Shown here: in pieces, positions 59,012 to 64,000 of the stretch
How the letters are laid out: each line of letters opens with the position of its first letter
Numbering within the stretch: the first letter of the stretch is position 1
Origin: Oreohelix idahoensis
Taxonomy: Eukaryota; Mollusca; Gastropoda; Stylommatophora; Oreohelicidae
Assembly (NCBI GenBank): GCA_024509875.1
Contig: JAMPIV010011335.1
Coordinates: 496,001-560,000 of the forward strand
DNA: 64,000 nucleotides
Reading direction: 5' to 3'
Program-made: the position numbers and the translations under genes
The notes under the pieces: generated by a model
What the model was told of the DNA's origin: nothing
Database searches by the model: none
Seen by the model: the letters and a program-made list of their open reading frames with translations, nothing else

Positions 59012-59270
59012 GTGTTAACAGGCATTCCTGCTCATTCCTTCTCATTTTATCACTTACATGCTGCTGTATAGCCCCATTATGGATTCAGCAAATAAAAGAA
59101 GTGGTGTAAAACGTAAACATCGTTTTTAATTTTCTTTCTTTATGTGACTATACAGGTAGTCATTTTCTGTTCAATATATACAGCATATATAACCATAAAA
59201 AATCCGGCATTTTCAACAATCCGGTACTCCTCAGGTCCGGAGGTTGCCGGATTTTTGAATGTCAACTGTA

Positions 59271-59906
59271 TAAATGTCAATAACCAGTTATCGCGGAGAA
59301 TACCCCACTGGTTACACCACTGCAGTGTGGATTTGTAATAATAACTAAAGGCTCGTTCTTCCAAGAGTATACCACACAACAATGGCTGACAATAGAAATG
59401 AACACCTTTAACAGGAACTTCCCTTTAATAATATGCACAATACAATAAGGCCTCACGCGGCCAATAAACGCATCAAATACAATAATGAAATGCCACTGCA
59501 AACTTGCCTTAGCAGCTTAAAATCTATCAGCATCATACACGACAGTACGACTTACACTGAAAACCACTGCAATGAATTTCGCTCACCTGATCGGCAAAAC
59601 TATGGAAATGACACACTCTGTCGTGTGGTGTGTACTGGGGCAACTACGACAGTAGTTTTTGACAGGAATAGTCTATGAGATATTAGATATAAGGTCTCTA
59701 GAAATTGGCTCGTTAAGAAAGAATAAAGACCTATTCGAGATAGGGACAAGAAGACAGGAATGCGAATGCTTTCCACTGGACAGTGTTTTCTAATTAATTA
59801 TGGAAAGAGTTCTGTTTCACCACGACCTTAGTTTCTGCCCTTAGATCCCGTAAAAGAAAAAGCCCCCAACCTCATCTGAGTAGAGAAATGTTCCTATAGG
59901 TGAATA
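59271..59906. other. Intergenic DNA, nothing recognised
   Basis: Short open frames without recognisable domains. Confidence 0.4.
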
Positions 59907-62338
59907 TGTAACACCGACAGCACGAGTGATACATTAACAAACTAGATAATGATCAAACAATCGTTGGGTTTATTAATGAAATATCCACACATATAGGGTT
60001 AGTAATGATTATAACGTGATGATGGTGAAAGACGATTCACGCAAAACACACAGATGAGATAATAAAATTGCAGTTAATTAAGTAGTAGTTAATTAAGAAT
60101 AAACTGGTGTAAAGCGAAATGATGATGATGTGGTATGATACGTGTAACCAAAATGGTGAGTACTCTACACAGTCCATGTGTCTCTAAATGCTTTGCATTG
60201 ATATGACGATTCACATGTATGCATACACTGTCCCAAGTTGTTATACGTTATGTCGAGTGGGGTATCTCTAAGCCGAGGACGTTCTGATGAAAACTGTTGT
60301 CGCACTGAGAACGCTGACGAGATATTTATGTATATTCCTTCACTGTTTGAGTATATCTCTGTAGTGTTGATCAATAGTTAATAGCTGTCATATGAACAAA
60401 GGGTCTGTTGTCTAATCTCCCGAGGGTACTGGCCAGACTGGATATCTTCACGAAATGTTAGTGATATGTAGACTCATAATCTTGCGTATGTAGTCGTGAT
60501 TCATAAAATATACTTTAGAGTCTGCTTCATAGAATGCGCTTAAGAGTGTGATGCACTTGGTATAAATATGCGATTCCTCTTTTGAGCTCTTTTGCTTGAC
60601 TTCAGATAATAATGATCTTTCGAGTGATTTGAATTTATGATGACTCTGTATTGAACTTGTGATAACGATGTTTTGAACTTGTGAGCCAGCAGTATAATGG
60701 GTGACGAAAAATGCTGCGTCCATCTTCTGACTTGTGGGTGAGACAATATTCCTCTTTAATTGAGGAATGCAAGATGTCCTATGGCGAATTCTGCTAGCCA
60801 AATGTCCGTTTTTGATAACTTATTTCTGGTTAGACGTCAGACACGTTGCGTGTAGACTCAGACTTCTGATGAACTGAAGACACACAAAAGTCTTCGTAAG
60901 TTTTTCACATTTAACATCACTGGTTGACTTTCATTCATACTACTGCTCATTATTGATCTCTCTCTGAATTCAATTCTAATGATGTTAAATATCTTGTGCA
61001 TGAGAGTGTGTGCGCATGGGAGACTGTGATGATGATGAAGGTGAAGTATGAACCATTAATTACCTCCTATCATCTTCTAGGAAAATCTTCTGATTTTATT
61101 AATCAGTTATGCAAAGAATTATTTGAAACTCTATCTTTCGCACATTTTAGCTGTGAGGTTAAAATAAACAAAAATTAAGAAAATGTATTAATAATCTGTA
61201 TAAGACCTACTAACCTTCTTTTCCCTTCGCAAAATCCTTTAAGAACACAATTCATCACAGAACTGAATTATATCCACTCTGAATAAACACGTGTATTTAG
61301 GCTAGGCGATTTTGGGATTGTATCTCTGCCTCACAATATAAAAACTGGACTCCTTCCTCTAGCACGCTACGCGGTAGATTATTTCTGCCAGTCCGATATG
61401 GGTTTCTTGTACAGCTCCGCCCATACCAACCAATCCTTAATAGCCACTCTGGTCACTCATTCACATGATCGCTCTTGTCCCCTGTCAGTCCAAACGTGGG
61501 TGTGGTTTGACAAACAGGTATGGAGATAATTGGCGGGCTAATGCAAAAGTGCTGTCAAATTGCTGTCACCTACTCTCTGATTGTTTATTGTTCATCTAGC
61601 CAAGCTGGGCGTCCAATGTGGTAACCCAACGCTTGTCTGAACAGCGGCCGACCAAAGATAACACCATTACAGCATGAGACGTTTTCACCTGGCCAATCTG
61701 GGCGTCCAATGTGGTGTCACAGAAATTACAGCATGCCCAGATGTCTGATTGGGATGACCAGTTGTGTTTTCACCAGATTTATTACGATGCAATGTGGGCT
61801 TCAAACGATAATGTCAGGTATGGGGACTCAATCAAAGGACTTTATTTCCCCCGATGAAAGAACAAATGTGGTTCTCTAGATACCGGTCGCGAGTAATCAC
61901 AACGATGAAATAGCAAATGTGGGATTGCAAATGTGGAATGAAAGAGCAAATGTCGGAGAAAATACAATACGAAAGATGTAGGAAAAGATAGAACAATAAG
62001 GCCTTTGCGGTCGTTTATCACACACTCAAAAGTCATCTATCTTTTATCAAACTACGGCCTGTAGATAATACGAACTAGACAATACACTCTCTAGCATTAC
62101 AACGTACTTATCCACCAGGTCCGAAATATGGCAAGCACTCAATTAATAGTCCACAATATGAACCACACAGCAATCTTGCTAGCAAAGGGACGACGGCTAG
62201 TTTCTGGCTGTCCAAATTTGCGCCTTATTTACCGACTTCCGGTAGTCACATGACCCACCGGTTCGGCTCACCTCGGCCTCACCAGGCTGGCTTTTCGCCG
62301 AACACAATACCTACGATGCACTGCGAAATAGCGCTGTG

Positions 62339-62341
<3 letters not shown>
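59907..62341 (-). mobile_element. Candidate solo LTR, about 2.43 kb
   Basis: On the minus strand it begins tgtcacagcgctatttcgc and ends gctgtcggtgttaca (TG...CA), with aataaaccc about 90 bp before the end as a possible poly(A) signal. The length fits the LTRs of A-C (2.3-2.7 kb), and the start tgtca- resembles those of B and C. The interior holds a doubled tctgggcgtccaatgtggt (about 61605 and 61695) and degenerate repeats of gaacaaatgtgg (61858-61950). The target duplication is not clean (gaata left, atata right), but the right flank is an expanded (TA)n. Confidence 0.4.

Positions 62342-62420
<79 letters not shown>
62342..62420. repeat. (TA)n microsatellite
   Basis: About 39 uninterrupted ta units directly against the end of the candidate solo LTR. 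Confidence 0.95.
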
Positions 62421-62423
<3 letters not shown>

Positions 62424-62507
62424 TGATTGAAAAGTCGTTTCCTGTTTTTAAATTGTTATATATTACTTACTTTGTTGCTCCTTTCTACCTTAGGGTGTAA
62501 AGATTAG

Positions 62508-62510
<3 letters not shown>

Positions 62511-62545
<35 letters not shown>
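62511..62545. repeat. (GA)n microsatellite
   Basis: About 17 ga units. Confidence 0.95.
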
Positions 62546-62547
<2 letters not shown>

Positions 62548-62635
62548 AGGCTATCCTATCAGCTGCCTGTCTGTGACCTGGTTCCAGAGCTTGTCTGATG
62601 TTGTCTTCCCGGTGAAACTATGGATCGACTAGATC

Positions 62636-62828
62636 TGGGGTTCTCAACTGTTTTTATTGTTGTTGCTCATGGCCCCCTTCCTGGGCCTCATTTATCTCTG
62701 AGGCCCCACTCATAGTAGCTGTTAGCTGGGTAAACGGTACCTTTACCATCTTTCTGTGGCACTATATAAATATGGTATGGCCCCCCTGGGAGGGGGGAGG
62801 GGGCACGTGTACCACGTTGAGAACCACT
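62636..62828. mobile_element. hAT-type MITE, about 190 bp
   Basis: Left end tggggttctcaactg and right end cgttgagaaccac are inverted. ctagat precedes (62629-62634) and follows (about 62827-62832), the likely remains of an 8-bp duplication. The interior is rich in ggcccccc blocks. Confidence 0.6.
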
Positions 62829-64000
62829 AGATGAAACGAAATAAATTTTTAAAAAAAAATTTAAAAATAAAAAGTAAATTTCTATCACACTGTATTGCCT
62901 ATAATTTGTGATATGTTTAATCGCCAATATTTGCTTTTGGGTGATCCCCCTTGTCCAGTTATTGTAAACAGAGTAAATGAAAATGTCCAAATTATGGCGT
63001 CTTGCCATCTGAGCCCTACTGTAGGCAAGTCTTGACATCAGAGCCCTACAGTAGGCAAGCTGTTGCTGTCATTTTCGACGGAGTCATCTGTCAAGTTATT
63101 TGCTTATGTTTGTATCATAAGTATAATTGTGTCTTTACCTGCGATGTCAGGTTGATTAGGGGTTGTCTTCCCTTGTTTATTCATTCATTGTGTTTGACCT
63201 TTAGGGTCAGAGGTTGACAGTTCGGCGTGGGCCTATGGGAAGGTTTTTTTAAGCGGGAGTGAGATATACTTCCGGGAAGCCGGGAGGTCCTGTTTTTCTG
63301 AAGGGACCAAGAGTCCATTGTTTTTCGGGGAGAATCTTCGAAGTAACTGCTATGGCAGTTTTCCCCAGTGAATCTCTGTGCGTCGGGATGACGACAGAAT
63401 TCCTTGTGTAGTTCTGAGGATTCATTTACCAGGTAATACCGACCTTTATGCATTATTACGCTTTTCGGTGGCAGAACATGTAAAGGATTACCTAGGGTGA
63501 ACAGCAGTTCACGGATCCGCCATTTCAGAACTTATATATTTGTGCTCGAGGTAGCCATCCAAGACTGTTAGTCTTATATTGTCCAGAAATCCAGTGACGA
63601 GGATATATTGTGGGAGCCGCAGATTGGCGGAACTTCTATCTACAATAAGTATTACTGCAGGGTTGGTGATAACCTATTTAACAGAAGTACACGGCCGACG
63701 TTAGGACGAGGCCTGTGCTTCCGGCTATTATACTACAGCCTGATATGTGCAATTGGCAGGGAGTGCCAAGTTGCACCTGTGTGTCAAGGTAACTAAGGCA
63801 TCTGACGCGTTTAGTCAGAGACGCCAAGGGCGACGCTACGAACTGTCATTATTGAAGAACTTTGCTATTGACCATGCACGTCTATTCTGATGTTTACCTT
63901 TTTGAATGCCAAATGTATACCTATCGATGTCAGGTCAGCATGACCTTGTTACACTGACTGTTCCTGTTGATATTATGTGTGTTCCCGTCAATAAATGTCT
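62829..64000. other. Intergenic DNA to the window edge
   Basis: A tandem pair cttgccatctgagccctact / cttgacatcagagccctaca lies at 63001-63060. The segment agtccaagaaatccagtgacgaggat-like at about 63580-63605 resembles the start of some LTR-element leaders, but no element could be delimited. No gene recognised. Confidence 0.4.

Larger units (their letters stand above)
45207..59268 (+). mobile_element. pogo/Tigger-like non-autonomous element, interrupted by element C
   Basis: Left end cagctgacattaaaaaatcc (45207) and right end ggatttttgaatgtcaactg (to 59268) are inverted repeats, flanked by TA on both sides (45205-45206, 59269-59270). Removing element C with one gtgtt leaves about 410 bp. A start MDSANKRSGVKRKHRF at 59082-59129 resembles the N-terminus of pogo/CENP-B-type transposases before a stop, suggesting an internal-deletion derivative. 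The right end also forms a hairpin (aaaaaatccgg...ccggattttt). Confidence 0.75.

Overview
This window is eukaryotic, non-coding genomic DNA made almost entirely of transposable elements; I found no host protein-coding gene, rRNA or tRNA gene I could support. The AT-rich base composition, abundant (TA)n/(GA)n tracts, and the mix of Ty3/gypsy-type LTR elements, RTE-like LINEs, hAT, pogo and piggyBac-type elements point to a metazoan. A mollusc (perhaps a gastropod) is my best guess from the style of the LINE and gag proteins, but this is inference, not shown.

Layout. 1-8.85 kb: old intergenic DNA with a tRNA-like SINE, a 9-bp-TSD LINE fragment (2246-2545), a piggyBac-type MITE (3394-3539), a LINE 3' end carrying a 43-bp minisatellite (6120-6850) and a hAT MITE (7870-8072). 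8857-18376 (element A, minus strand): a complete LTR retrotransposon, TSD gctaa. 19377-31657: a 38-bp minisatellite split by an old solo LTR (19563-31449), itself split by a young LTR element B (19930-29284, TSD ttgat). 33.9-39.36 kb: a decayed hAT/ZMYM-like transposase gene split by a 5'-truncated LINE (34921-36968, TSD tgagctcat). 39.4-45.2 kb: remnants, tandem repeats and a 108-bp inverted repeat. 45207-59268: three-level nest, a pogo/Tigger-like element containing LTR element C (45365-59011, TSD gtgtt), whose 5' LTR contains LTR element D (45586-49844, TSD actag). 59.3-64 kb: a candidate solo LTR (59907-62341), microsatellites and a hAT MITE.

The most notable signal is that all four LTR elements that still carry pol sequence (A, B, C, D) have, or are consistent with, the order protease - integrase - reverse transcriptase - RNase H. 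The individual domains are Ty3/gypsy-like (HHCC zinc finger, GPY/F module, FMDD/YIDD RT), but the order is that of Ty1/copia. Gag in A, B and C carries a C-terminal helical segment resembling the vertebrate SCAN domain. Together these place them with the Gmr1-like group. The LTRs are unusually long (about 2.3-2.7 kb) in A, B and C. A and C, and less exactly B, have a primer binding site resembling the tRNA-Pro site of gammaretroviruses. Element B has lost RT/RNase H altogether and has a four-fold tandem repeat of its LTR-end/PBS junction.

Element A is nearly intact (one C-run frameshift). C is broken by about five small indels, all in homopolymer or GA runs. B has one frameshift and one nonsense codon. 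D is an internal-deletion derivative with an intact IN-C-terminus/RT/RNase H frame.
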